A DNA stretch of 64,000 nucleotides from Rhizoclosmatium globosum (GCA_002104985.1 MCGO01000040.1:62001-126000), one strand, 5' to 3'. Shown: positions 1 through 11,272, counted from the stretch's first letter. Numbers and translations: made by a program. Notes: a model not told the origin generated them from the letters alone.

Positions 1-443
1 ACTTCTGCAACTACTCCTCCGTACCACTTGGATCCGTACGCATTCAAGAAGGTGAAGTTCTTGACTTGGAACTATGAGAATTTTAAATGGTTAGCAATGG
101 TTGAATGATATCAAGAAGTTGGGTTGGATACGTTGCGTGTATGCGTCACATCCCCCCCAACCCCTTGTCAACATATTTAAACTCCGCAAAATGAGCTTCC
201 CTTCCAGTATTCATTGATACTTACAGTACATCCATCAATAAACACAAAGGTGCCCGAGCAGTAGACAGGATTGGCGTTGTTAAGACTCTGGGATGTTGAT
301 ACTTGGATCAATGGAGCCGTCGTCTTTCCTGGAACATAGGTGGATGGATAAACATCCTTTTGGCATAGATCAACTTGTGGGGCATCATCGGCTTTGGCAA
401 CAGCCGCGAGGAAGGCAACGGCGGTAACGAGAAGACGGAGCAT
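1..443 (-). CDS. Small secreted protein, DM13-like, 3' end beyond window
   Basis: I read two exons, 443-225 and 71-1, joined in phase 0 across an intron with a consensus GTAAGT donor and a TTCTCATAG acceptor. The protein begins with a signal peptide of about 18 residues (Met-Leu-Arg, hydrophobic core, Ala-x-Ala end). A short mature domain with cysteines at about residues 27, 62 and 72 follows. The stretch around the splice (SGTFVFIDGCT then FQVKNFTF) has the pattern of a DM13/DOMON-type beta domain: Gly-x-Phe/Val, aspartate, then x-Asn-Phe. The family name is tentative because the C-terminus lies outside the window. The alternative is an unrelated small secreted cysteine protein. It neighbours the Crinkler locus, but nothing links the two functionally. 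Confidence 0.55.
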
Positions 444-1256
444 TTTCTAATGTTCTTTTTTTGGACCGCCACCAAAGAGAAGACAAAGTACAAAAACTAG
501 GTTGTAATTTTGTATGTTTCTAGCAAGAGAATTGATCAGAAAAATGTTGCAAATGGATCGTTGCCAGAGCTGATTGAGTTGATAGTTTACTACCCAAAGT
601 GTGTACTTCAGCATATCCGTCGGACAATTCTACCCCTCTTTTCGACTTTTATTACGCAAGACACGCCGAGAATGCTATAGTCCCTGTCGGGTCTTTTTCG
701 TTGGTTCGTTAAGGAGCTCTCCTTTTTTTTCTCCTTGCACAAAACTCTCTCCAAATCCCCTTCCATACCCGTTTCACCAAGCACTTCTGCCCTTGCTGAT
801 GCGGCTATGATCTGTCTGCACTTCTCCTTGCACGTTTGATCAGATTTGGCTCAGCCTCATCCCTCTACCTCCCGTCCCATACAACATCAACACCCTCTTC
901 TATACCATAGATCTCTAGACCCCGTGGAAGATTCTTTAAATGGCGAAGAGGAAAAGGAAAACAACCGTCTTACAATTTCCTTCTGTAAAGTTTCCTTCCC
1001 TTGCTAATCAATGCAAGATGGAAGGGAAAAAGGAAGGAGACATTTTTGAAACCGTAAATAAATTAACAATGTAAATAAAATACACAACTATCGACTGGAA
1101 TTATGAAGGGGGAGCGTTTCTTGTGGAAGGATGTGGACTCTATAGGACTTATGCAGAAGGTCCCTTATTGTTTATTGTGTTCTTCTGGAAGCGTGAAAGT
1201 GAAACCCAGCAACATCCAGGGGACAAATATGCTGACAATATTGCCGCTCTCAGAAA
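444..1256. other. Intergenic stretch, no supported gene
   Basis: This lies between the divergent secreted-protein gene and the first Crinkler gene. Short open frames at 601-810 and 1103-1321 have no recognisable domain and no splice partners that make a longer product. It probably contains both promoters. I see no repeat or RNA gene. Confidence 0.5.
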
Positions 1257-3539
1257 ATGAACCAGAAGTTCTTTGTTCGGCACCAAATCAACGCTCCAGT
1301 AAAGATTACCACTCACTGTGACAGCAACAGAGTTGGAAGACAGTACCCACTTGAAGATGTGGCCGATATCATTGCAGCTTTTTTCCCTCGTGCATTACCC
1401 GTTGAACTTGGACGTTGTACACTCTATGAAGTGGTGAATGGGGTAGAAACGGCTTTGGAGCCCGATTTAGATCTTTCATCGCTAGCTACTGGACGCACAG
1501 CCAAGACGGCCCTCGTTATCAAGTCCCAGACTGATATGGAGGTCGAAGAAGCAGCATTTAACCCACCACGCATTGACACAAGACAACCGTTTCTGCAGCC
1601 CAAATCAAAAGAGATCAAATATGTTGGGGTTTTGTCTCTCGACCCTCATGCAGATGAAAGTTTGGCCAAGTTTATGGCGTTGGCAGTGCTTATGGAACAG
1701 GATCCTGCCATATTGGCCATCACAAATTGTATTCAAAAGTTGGAGCACAGCGATGAAATTCCATTTGTGTTCGTCGAGGGATCGTCAGGAACAGGAAAAA
1801 CACAAACCGCATTGACTGTTACCAGACTGTTATCGCAGACTGCACCTGTATACTATTTTTTGTATAAGCCACCCACGAAACCCGTCCAAGCGATATACCA
1901 GAACTTCAGATCAATCACAACGTTTTTCCGCAACTGTGTCAAACTGGACGGCGCCTTTTATGAAAACAATCTGTCCCCCAGTTGTAATTTCTTGTCCACC
2001 CAAGACCTCCACGTTTTTGGCTTTATTTACAACGTTTTACTCTCGTGTGGAACAAGTAATCTATTCGCAACAACTGAAATCAGCGCAACAGTTGAAACGT
2101 TTTCTGGGTTCACCCTTCGCAAATTTTTGGAGCATTACATTTCGAAATTTGGTCGACCCACATTTATTATTGATGAGTGTAATATTGGGTCAACAGACGA
2201 AGAGCATCAGATGTTTCGGTTTGTTCGAAATACTTTTCGTTGCATGGGTCTCGCACTTGTTTTGTTGGGAACAGACAGTCGCCTTGTTGAAGTGACAGAC
2301 ACCATCGGAAATTCAAGTCGCACTGGAGGCTTTGCCGATTCTTGGTGCTTTGTATTCAACCAGCTCCCGCATTTGTGGGTGCCATCAATCATCCTCCCTG
2401 CGAATATGCCGAGTGGTATCAAGAATATTATTTTGCATTCACGGCCGTGGTTTGCAGAAACTGCTGCAAAATATTGGAACAGTACTATGAATCCGAACCT
2501 GGACGGTATGATATCTGCAGTGTACGCAAAAATCGTCGAGGATAAGAAAATATTCGATTATGACTTTGGAAAACTTGGACAAATCAGGTTGTTCTTGGAT
2601 AGTTCATATGTTGGGTCGGAGCATTCTGGTCTCATTCATCGCCACTTTGCACAAGAAAATGGGTTGCCAAACTTTCTTTTAAGCAGCAGCATCAAGGTGG
2701 TAAGTGAATCCGCAGAAGATTGGATTCCCGTCACTGTATTTCCACCTGTGGAAACTGATCCTCTATTGTATTTGAGCTTGACTGGATCATTGAACAATCC
2801 AGCCTTTGTCAGTCAGAACAAAAGTGTTCCATATCATTGGTTTTGGAACCAAGCGATAAACCTCCCCAGCAATCGACAATATAATCTGCAGTATGAAAAC
2901 GCCGCTCAAGCTGGGAATGATGGAAATCAGTTGGAAACTTTGCTTGTAACTTGCGTATGTGTGGCGTCTCATTTTCATGGAGTGCAAGGAATTTTGCTGA
3001 TGCCGTTCCTGAAAGAGCTTGTCTTTCACCTCCAAATCAAGCTTACTCACACTGCAACTGAAGTACATGACTACCAGTCATTGCTTGCACCTATTAAATC
3101 GGTGAGAATTCCGTTTCTTTCGTGTCCTGGCTGGAAGTGGCCTGATTTTGTGTATAATTCTGGGCTTTTTGGCACTCCACGACGAACAATGAACAAAGAA
3201 AAGTTCGATCTCTTTGCATACGATGGAGTTCTTTCTGGTGAATGTAAGTATTATTTGTCTGATATTCCGCACAACGTCATGGTTGGGATCTTGAATCGTA
3301 CTCCTCCAGAGTCTAAGTTGCATATTGTTTTGGTACGGTCGCTGCAGTCGGAATACTTTACAAAGCATGCTTACTCGAATTGTGTGATCGAAAAAGTCGC
3401 GAAATCTTTTGTCGTCTGTAGGTTGGATACAGGTGCGAATCCTCTGAAAGTTGAGCAAGTAAAAGGTATTCCAAAACCAAGAATCACTACAGGAGTTATT
3501 TTGTTTATTAAATGTGCAAGGAATGAAACAAAAACTTGA
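1257..3539 (+). CDS. Crinkler-type (CR) effector, copy 1: P-loop NTPase plus PD-(D/E)xK nuclease
   Basis: One uninterrupted frame of 760 residues. Residues 1-100 form a header that reads like a ubiquitin-like fold ending in LEPDLDLSSL..GR..KTALVIKS. It is unlike the header of copy 2. From Ile106 onwards the protein is nearly identical to copy 2. A Walker A motif GSSGTGKT lies at 175-182 and a Walker B FIIDE at 303-307. Near the C-terminus, Asp651 and the ECK triplet at 662-664 match the catalytic core of restriction-endonuclease-fold nucleases. NTPase plus such a nuclease is the composition described for Crinkler-RHS-type effectors of oomycetes, chytrids and other eukaryotes, which act in host nuclei or in conflicts between organisms. 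No signal peptide is visible. I chose the Met at 1257 because frames upstream do not join well. It is convergent with VWA8, with 30 bp between the stop codons. Confidence 0.85.
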   Translation: MNQKFFVRHQINAPVKITTHCDSNRVGRQYPLEDVADIIAAFFPRALPVELGRCTLYEVVNGVETALEPDLDLSSLATGRTAKTALVIKSQTDMEVEEAAFNPPRIDTRQPFLQPKSKEIKYVGVLSLDPHADESLAKFMALAVLMEQDPAILAITNCIQKLEHSDEIPFVFVEGSSGTGKTQTALTVTRLLSQTAPVYYFLYKPPTKPVQAIYQNFRSITTFFRNCVKLDGAFYENNLSPSCNFLSTQDLHVFGFIYNVLLSCGTSNLFATTEISATVETFSGFTLRKFLEHYISKFGRPTFIIDECNIGSTDEEHQMFRFVRNTFRCMGLALVLLGTDSRLVEVTDTIGNSSRTGGFADSWCFVFNQLPHLWVPSIILPANMPSGIKNIILHSRPWFAETAAKYWNSTMNPNLDGMISAVYAKIVEDKKIFDYDFGKLGQIRLFLDSSYVGSEHSGLIHRHFAQENGLPNFLLSSSIKVVSESAEDWIPVTVFPPVETDPLLYLSLTGSLNNPAFVSQNKSVPYHWFWNQAINLPSNRQYNLQYENAAQAGNDGNQLETLLVTCVCVASHFHGVQGILLMPFLKELVFHLQIKLTHTATEVHDYQSLLAPIKSVRIPFLSCPGWKWPDFVYNSGLFGTPRRTMNKEKFDLFAYDGVLSGECKYYLSDIPHNVMVGILNRTPPESKLHIVLVRSLQSEYFTKHAYSNCVIEKVAKSFVVCRLDTGANPLKVEQVKGIPKPRITTGVILFIKCARNETKT

Positions 3540-3896
3540 GATCTCAAATTTTCCCTTAGAAATACAGAATCAGTTCACAATAGCTGAAAATAGCTCCTTC
3601 ATGATACTCGGAATCTTGCTTGTATCCATCGCCAAGAATGCCTTCCCGCGTGGCAACTCTGAAACAAGTTTTGCCGCCTCATTGCCCAAGCTGCCAATGA
3701 AAACGACTGCTGCATTCACTCGCTCATTACTCTCCATGACCCTTCCAAGCTCAGAAGCCGTGATGCCATATCTCCTCAAGTTCGCATCCGACAACAGAAT
3801 AACGTGACATTCATCAGCTTCATCAGCCTCTTTCGCCAGATCCGTGATGGCGCGCTGCAACGCGTTGACAGTATTATCTCCGGACCAGCAGAATTG
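1572..3896 (+). repeat. Direct segmental duplication, left copy
   Basis: This unit of about 2,325 bp begins at the ATTGACACAAGAC that starts the Crinkler NTPase body. It runs through the intergenic gap into the last 327 bp of VWA8. The partner copy is at 8950-11272. The two differ by scattered substitutions and a small size difference in the 30-40 bp intergenic spacer. This copy is probably the source, since here the VWA8 end belongs to a complete gene. Confidence 0.9.
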
Positions 3897-6800
3897 TGCA
3901 TTGGCGTTCATATTTTGCAGAACCTTCATTTGATCCATTTCGTGCTGAGGCGGTTTCCCTTTATCCACCAGAGGAATACACGGCGAGTCCCCACTATGCC
4001 CAACAACGTCATAGACGAATTTAGATCGCAGTGAATTATCCATAGATGCCATGATAAGTAAGGCGGTTTCCAGGGATCTGTTCAACCGCCCGTCAAGTCC
4101 ATTGAATCGATACATTGAACCAGAGACGTCAAAGACAATCTTGACTCGTTTTGGCTTCTTCTGAACGAGACCAAAGTCTTGAACTTCGTTACCACGGGTT
4201 TTGTAAATCGCCGTTTCACCAATTATACCTTCCACCAACTTTGTATCGTCCAGTTCTCCAATAACTTGGTTCTTGTTCCACACGCGTTCCTTTTCTTTTG
4301 CTTTCGCGCCTTCTAAAATAACTTTCAAGCGTTGTATATCACCCTTGACCGCGTCAAAGATCTGGGAGTACAATTCCGCTTCATAAGAGTTCATTTTGAT
4401 TTCCTCGAGCCGTTTCTTCAAGGCATCTTGACCCATCTTTCGCGCTGCTTCCAAGACATGTTTTGGAACTTTGGCTTTTTCTTCGTCAGAGAGCTGGTGG
4501 ACCTTGTGTCCCGCATCCAGGCGATAAGGCCCTCCACGGCCTCCAAGGCCTGCTGTGCTTGAACCTCCCGTTCCACCTTTCCAAGTATTTCCACCAACAT
4601 GTGGTTCATTCTTTGGATCAATTTTGCCCTCCTTGGGATCAACTATGCTCGCTGGAGCCTTGGTTGCATCCACTTCCTCTCGTTTAATAGTCAACGTCCC
4701 AGTTCGGCGACCCACTTCCGAATTCCAAATATCATTCAGCCCTTCAATATTGAGTCCATGCTTTGCAAATACTTGCTTCAAGAGAACCGCCATATCTTGA
4801 CGGTGAATGTCGAAATCAAACACGTTTCGAAGGGTTTGACCCAACGAGTCGTGTGGAAACATTTGCATATGTCGCACAATCGCGAGAAGCTCTCGGAGGG
4901 AGAAGGGATACGTGATCAAACCATCATCGAACTTGAAGAAGAGTCAAAACAATCAGCATTTTCACCTCAAGATCACAAAAACCCGACTTACCGCTTTTCT
5001 CAAGTCCCCAAATGAAAGCACAAGTCTTTCAATAACTTCTTTATCAACATCCGGCGCCGCCTGTTCCAGTAACTTTCTCTCCGAAACAGAATCAGGGTTC
5101 TCGACTGGGAAACACGAAAACGCTTCACCAATTGTTCCGAAAAAGTCATTCCCCATGAATGGATATCCTGGTCGATTTGCGAGAACAATGACTCTGAAGT
5201 CTGGGTGTATTTGGATTCCGTCGCCTCCAATCTTTCGGCCATCAGACAACGCCATTTCCCCCTGCTCAATCAGGGATTTCAAGGCAGCAGTAATGTACAC
5301 GGGCGCTTTGTCTGCTTCATCAACAATCAAAACACGTCCGTGCTTGATGGCTCTCAGCAAGGGCGAGTCTTTAAGCACCAACAAACCACGCTCGACAGTT
5401 GGAGTAGCAGTCAATGAAGATACAGTCGTATCACGATGCAACTGCATATACTCTCTCGGTCGTCCAAGCAACTCTAAAAAGTAGTCTGTCAACTTGTTCT
5501 TGCCTGTTCCTTGATTTCCAATCAGTAACAGATGTTCCCCCATCCCGAAGTCAACGGCCATGTTTTTCAGCACCAAGGTTTGAAGCGGATTATCAAAGAA
5601 CGCTCGTGCATCGGATGTTGGGATTAAGGAACGTGATTCTGCATCTGACGGGGGGATTTGATATCGAGGGAGCGACACGTTTCCGATGGTGAGATGAGAG
5701 TCGGTCTTGGTGATTGTGAGGGACCCATCGTACGTCTCTGACTTGTTGATTCCAACATCACGGAGTATATCAAGCATTGAAGCGCGGACGAGAGTTGGGA
5801 GGAAGGGGGCGAGACATTCTCGCCAAATGGAATCATAGAGGTCTCCTTCTTTACAGCCAGTCGCAGAGACTCGAGACGCAATACGAATGAGTTGGCGGGT
5901 TGTCAGGTTTCTGTGATGTCCAAAAGACATATTTCGATACTTGTGCGAAAAAGCAAGAAGCTTGGAAAGCACTTCTGGAGGGACATTGGTTCGTGCTGTT
6001 GATGGTTTCAAGCGCAAATTAATAAAACGTGAAAATTGGAATCAAAACGAACCTTGCACTATAGCTTTTTCTTCTTCCGCCTCCATTTCTTGCACTTTAA
6101 CAAAGTGGAACATGGTGGAAGTCTCTTCATTCAACCATCCATTTCCAGCCGCTGAATTTCCAACAAAAGGCACATTCGCAACAACAACGACCCGGAACGA
6201 CGGATGCATCCGAAACACGCCACGCTCATTCATAACTTCTTCCGTGAACCCACATTGCTGCATAACTTTATCAAAAGTATCATGCCTCATCAAGTTACGT
6301 CCATCCGGAAGCGCCACTTCTCCATCCTCCAAAAATCGCTGGAGACTCGCAATCGCACCCCCAGAGAGCCATTCCACGCCATTCAGTACAGCAAGTTTTC
6401 CTGTGAATGCTGCTTGGATCAAACCACTTGGTTGCCAACATGTGCTTCCGTCACTTCTGGTTCCTCGACGTGCGATGAGGTCTCGAACAGTCATGTCTCG
6501 GTAAATGTGAACTGTTTCAATATCGTACCCAAACGTTTCGGCGAATCGCGATATGGCTGTCTTTTTACCACTTCCAGTTGCTCCAACGAGGCAAGGGATT
6601 TCATTCAACACGTGGCATTGTGCAAGAATTGTTTGAAGTTGAGATTGTCGAGGTGTTTTGATATAAGACTTTGAGGGAATGGGTGATTGCAGACGGGTTC
6701 CTTTTTTTGTATCAGGTATTTGATGGCAGTGGTGAAAAACTCACCCAGAACACAAGGGACAGTCACACTGCTACTCTTTCCATTTGATTCCACGAATGTA

Positions 6801-8142
6801 GCACGACCCCCTTTCCGTCCATCAAATTGAACCCCTTTCAAAACATACTCTGTACTTTGAATTCGAGGACCTTTTTTTTCTCTATGACCTCCAAGATTCT
6901 GAACCAATCCTTCCAACGATTTCTTTTGATCCCCCGATAAGCCCTTCCCAAACCAAGAACCTGGCCACACCCGATCCAATAAAGCGTATGGATTCCTGGC
7001 TTCCAATGGAAACACAGCTCCCAGAGCCGCAACACGATCCAACGCCGTCTCTGGAACACGAGGAAGCAATAAAGCACCAACAGAAGCAAGTTTCGGACTT
7101 GACGTATTGTTCCCATTGTTTTCAGCCGCAACAGCATTCACAGCTTGAATCACGTCCTTTATACCACGCATGGCTTCAATATCAGTGTCAGTGGCACGGA
7201 ATGGGATGTATCTGACTTGAAAGCGGGATCTGAAAGGTGGGTCGAGAGGGTTTCCAGGAAAGGGAGGAACGGGGAGGCTAAGTGCAATTACTTGAAAGTC
7301 GGGGTGTGCTCGGACGAGACCAAGTGCTGACATTTCGGCTTCAGTATGAGTTTTAAGGAGAGCGTCGTAACGGGATGGATGAATAATGTGGCGACCGTCT
7401 TCTAAACTGTTGAAGGTATGAGTTCATGGTGACAAAAGGTAAGAACAGGAAACTCAACTCCATCTCACGATTTTCAAGCAAGTTATTCAAGACAGTCAGC
7501 ACGTTTCGCTCAGCGCGTTCAATGCCGTCGATAACGAGGACACGGCCGTTTATGGCAGCTTGAACAACAACCGAATCGTTCCATTCCACCGATGGATTTC
7601 CGGAACTATCCCTTACAATTTCTCTGCGTTGTTTCAGATCTGATTCTGCGGACACGTCGCGGTGGAGCGAGATGTATTCCATTTCTCTGTTTGTCAGGGC
7701 GAGGAAGTCAGCGACAAGATCGCGCTTCGATTTTGAAGGCGGCGGACCGAGGAGGAAGACGTCTTGTGGACCCATTTTAGTCTTTTGGATCAGGAACTCG
7801 AGCGAGTGGAGAGAGTGTTGCGGCAACGAGTTTGACAGCATTTGATTGGAGGGAAGAGGAACCTTTTCCGGGTGTTTGAGAGACGAAAGCGGATTGACGG
7901 TGAGCGACGTGTTTCCGATTGAGATCTGAGTGTGTGTTGTGGGTGTTGTGGGTGGTGGTGGTGGTGGTGGCCATGTGCGTTTGTGCTCTGACTCGATGCT
8001 GTTCGTTTGATGGAAGGATCAACAATGGTTTACTTTCGCTTCTGTCTCTTTCTTCAATATTTAGTCACTTACTCAAGAAACCGCGCAATTGGTCGATTCT
8101 TCGGACAGCCGCGAGTGACGTTGTCGAAGGTGGCGCCTTCAT
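3570..8142 (-). CDS. VWA8: von Willebrand factor A domain-containing protein 8 (mitochondrial AAA+ ATPase)
   Basis: Six exons (8142-8073, 7987-7454, 7401-6745, 6700-6053, 5995-4992, 4931-3570) join in frame to give 1424 residues. Introns are 85, 52, 44, 57 and 60 nt. Exon 1 encodes a 23-residue Arg-bearing leader (MKAPPSTTSLAAVRRIDQLR) that could be a mitochondrial targeting peptide. Family landmarks include a degenerate first P-loop (LLGPPPSKSK), REMEYISLHRD, SDLKQRREI and NNLLENREMEL. Then come a good second P-loop (GATGSGKKT) and a third (GNQGTGKNK), followed by a C-terminal VWA domain. That domain has the MIDAS signature DVSGS near residue 1240, a threonine in DNTVNAL and LLSDAN. Animal VWA8 is a matrix ATPase of about 1,900 residues; this copy is shorter between the third AAA unit and the VWA domain. 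It is head-to-head with Crinkler copy 2 and tail-to-tail with copy 1. Confidence 0.9.
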
Positions 8143-8402
8143 CGTTTACGATAACTCGGGGATATCGGAACAACTTCTTTTACTAATGTTATTGAAGGAA
8201 AGAGTGACAACCAATCGCCCAACTAATTGGGAAAATATGGCAATCCTCAAAACGAAAATGTCATATACACAAATACCAGTAGTGATACACAGTGAAAGAA
8301 ACATGTTGTTTGTTGTGGCTCAGCCGAAGTCTTTCATTTCTTACGATGAATTCGCGATGAATTCGATAAACCTCGCTTGATTCTCGCAATTGGAAATTAA
8401 AA
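8143..8402. promoter_or_regulatory. Shared divergent promoter region, VWA8 and Crinkler copy 2
   Basis: Only 260 bp separate the VWA8 start codon (8142, minus) from the Crinkler header start codon (8403, plus). Both 5' control regions must lie here unless transcripts overlap. I see no clear TATA box. Long antisense frames across it are shadows. Confidence 0.4.
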
Positions 8403-10905
8403 ATGTGGTTGGTTTTGTCCAATGACCCCTCACTCTCAGCTTTCGAAGTGGAGATTACGGATCCATCTGTTTCTGTCGATGGCGTTAAGAATGCAATTCG
8501 TGCAAGATGCAGTTTACAGAGCTCTGTTGGCCTCACCCTCGTCAGGATGCGTAAAGGGGACGTTGATGGCCTCAAAGCAAAGGAATTGTTGGAACTCAAT
8601 GATCTACTGATTTTGGATACGTATGGAACCTCTCCAGAGAACCAAGATGACAACAGTGCTGCATATGGCGCTACAGAGGGGCTCTGTATCTCAAAGGACA
8701 GTTTCACCTTCAAAGTTCGTATTTTCTTCACCCCCGTGTTTCGTCTGACTTGGTACCCAGGTAATGAATCCCATGGACCCTGTCTCCTTGTTTATCGCAT
8801 CTCTTCCGGAAAGACGTGTTCATGTGTTAGTCTTAGTAGCTTCTCAAAGAGATCAGCCTGTTGATTCCAAGCGATTGAGAACCAGTTCCATCTCCGATAT
8901 ATCTGAAATATCGTCACTTGAAAATGTCAATATCCGTGGATTGCGTCCTATCGACACAAGACAACCGTTTCTGCAGCCCAAAGCAAAAGAGATCAAATAT
9001 GTTGGGGTTTTGTCTCTCGACCCTCACATAGATGAAAGTTTGGCCAAGTTTATGGCATTGGCAGTGTTTATGGAACAGGATCCTGCCATATTGGCCATCA
9101 CGAATTGTATTCAAAAGTTGGAGCCCAGCGATGAAATTCCATTTGTGTTCGTCGAGGGATCGTCAGGAACAGGAAAAACACAAACCGCATTGACTGTCAC
9201 CAGACTGTTATCGCAGACTGCACCTGCATTCTATTTTTTGTATAAGCCACCCACCAAACCCGTCCAAGCGATATACCAGAACTTCAGATCAATCACAACG
9301 TTTTTCCGCAACTGTGTCAAACTGGACGGCGCCTTTTATGAAAACAATCTGTCCCCCAGTTGTAATTTCTTGTCCGCCCAAGACCTCCACGTTTTTGGCT
9401 TTATTTACAACGTTTTGCTCTCGTGTGGAACAAGTAATCTATTCGCAACAAGTACAATCAGCGCAACAGTTGAAACCTTGTCTGGTGTCGCCCTTGGCAA
9501 ATTTTTGGAGCAGTACATTTCGAAATTTGGTCGACCCACATTTATTATTGATGAGTGTAATATTGGGTCAACAGACGAAGAGCATCAGATGTTTCGGTTT
9601 GTTCGAAATACTTTTCGTTGCATGGGCCTCGCACTTGTTTTGTTGGGAACAGACAGTCGCCTTGTTGAAGTGACAGACACCATTGGAAATTCAAGTCGCG
9701 CTGGAGGCTTTGCCGATTCTTGGTGCTTTGTATTCAACCAGCTCCCGCATTTGTGGGTGCCATCAATCATCCTCCCTGCGAATATGCCGAGTGGTATCAA
9801 GAATATTATTTTGCATTCACGGCCGTGGTTTGCAGAAACTGCTGCAAAATATTGGAACAGTACTATGAATCCGAACCTGGACGGTATGATATCTGCAGTG
9901 TACGCAAAAATCGTCGAGGATAAGAAAATATTCGATTATGACTTTGGAAAACTTGGACAAATCAGGTTGTTCTTGGATAGTTCATATGTTGGGTCGGAGC
10001 ATTCTGGTCTCATTCATCGCCACTTTGCACAAGAGAATGGGTTGCCAAACTTTCTTTTAAGCAGCAGCATCAAGGTGGTAAGTGGATCATCAGAAGATTG
10101 GATTCCCGTCACTGTATTTCCACCTGTGGAAACTGATCCTCTATTGTATTTGAGCTTGACTGGATCATTGAACAATCCAGCCTTTGTCAGTCAGAACAAA
10201 AGCGTTCCATATCATTGGTTTTGGAACCAAGCGACAAACCTCCCCAGCAATCGACAATATAATCTGCAGTATGAAAACGCCGCTCAAGCTGGGAATGATG
10301 GAAATCAATTGGAAACTTTGCTTGTAACTTGCGTATGTGTGGCGTCTCATTTTCATGGAGTGCAAGGAATTTTGCTGATGCCGTTCCTGAAAGAGCTTGT
10401 CTTTCACCTCCAATCGAAGCTTACTTACACTGCAACTGAAGTACATGACTACCAATCATTGCTTGCACCTATTAAATTGGTGAGAATTCCGTTTCTTTCG
10501 TGTCCTGGCAGGAAGTGGCCTGATTTTGTGTTTAATTCTGGGCTTTTTGGCACTCTACGACGAACAATGAACAAAGAAAAGATTGATCTCTTTGCATACG
10601 ATGGAGTTCTTTCTGGTGAATGTAAGTATTATTTGTCTGATATTCCACACAACGTCATGGTTGGAATCTTGAATCGTACTCCTCTAGAATCTAAGTTGCA
10701 TATTGTTTTGGTACGATCTATGCAGTCGGAATACTTTACAAAGCATGCTTACTCGAATTGTGTAATTGGTAAAGTCGCGAAATCTTTTGTCGTCTGTATG
10801 CTGGATACAGGTGCGAATCCTCTGAAAGTTGAGCAAGTAAAAGGTATTCCAAAACCAAGAATCGCTACAGGAGTTATTTTGTTTATTGAATGTGCAAGAA
10901 ATTAA
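8403..10905 (+). CDS. Crinkler-type effector, copy 2, with a different header
   Basis: Exon 1 (8403-8714) and exon 2 (8761-10905) are joined in phase 0 over a 46-nt intron ending TACCCAG, giving 818 residues. The header (about residues 1-135) begins MWLVLSNDPS, has the charged middle and LELNDLLILDTYG segment, and ends with a hydrophobic strand, VHVLVLVA. This is the usual layout of the Crinkler ubiquitin-like header, whose final strand typically reads xIHVxV. A Ser-rich linker follows. From the residue matching Ile106 of copy 1 the body is collinear: Walker A at about 237-244, Walker B, and the ECK nuclease triplet at about 724-726. I count about 31 differences from copy 1 in roughly 650 residues, with no gap. 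The duplicated DNA starts at 8950, so only the body, not the header, is shared. Both catalytic motifs are intact. Confidence 0.85.
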
Positions 10906-11272
10906 ACAAAAACTTGATGTTTCAAATTTGCCCTTAAGTACAGAATCAGTTCACAATAGCTGAAAAAAGCTCCTTCATGATACTCGGAATCTTGCTCGTA
11001 TCCATCGCCAAGAATGCCTTCCCGCGTGGCAACTCTGAAACAAGTTTTGCCGCCTCATTGCCCAAGCTGCCGATGAAAACGATTGTCGCATTCACTCGCT
11101 CAGTACTCTCCATGACCCTTCCAAGCTCAGAAGCCGTGATGCCATATCTCCTCAAGTTCGCATCCGACAACAGAATAACGTGACATTCATCAGCTTCATC
11201 AGCCTCTTTCACCAGATCCGTGATGGGACGTTGCAACGCGTTGACAGTTTTGTTTCCAGCCCAACAGAATTG
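8950..11272 (+). repeat. Direct segmental duplication, right copy
   Basis: Second copy of the 2.3-kb unit at 1572-3896, in the same orientation. Its left edge falls at the junction between the copy 2 header/linker and the NTPase body. Its right edge cuts VWA8. No inverted repeats or target-site duplication are obvious at the edges, so I infer ectopic or replication-based recombination rather than transposition. Confidence 0.85.
10946..11272 (-). pseudogene. 3' fragment of VWA8 carried along in the Crinkler duplication
   Basis: About 100 codons match the C-terminal end of the VWA8 VWA domain at 3570-3896, including the stop codon and about five amino-acid changes. The match ends abruptly near 11272 inside the MIDAS-threonine region, where unrelated sequence begins. 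There is no start codon of its own and no MIDAS DxSxS segment, so it cannot fold as a VWA domain. It lies convergent to Crinkler copy 2, exactly as the real VWA8 3' end lies to copy 1. Confidence 0.9.

Noticed and set aside
8261..8731. Minus-strand frame overlapping the Crinkler header
   Set aside because: Shadow of the header exon. The real divergent gene, VWA8, starts at 8142.
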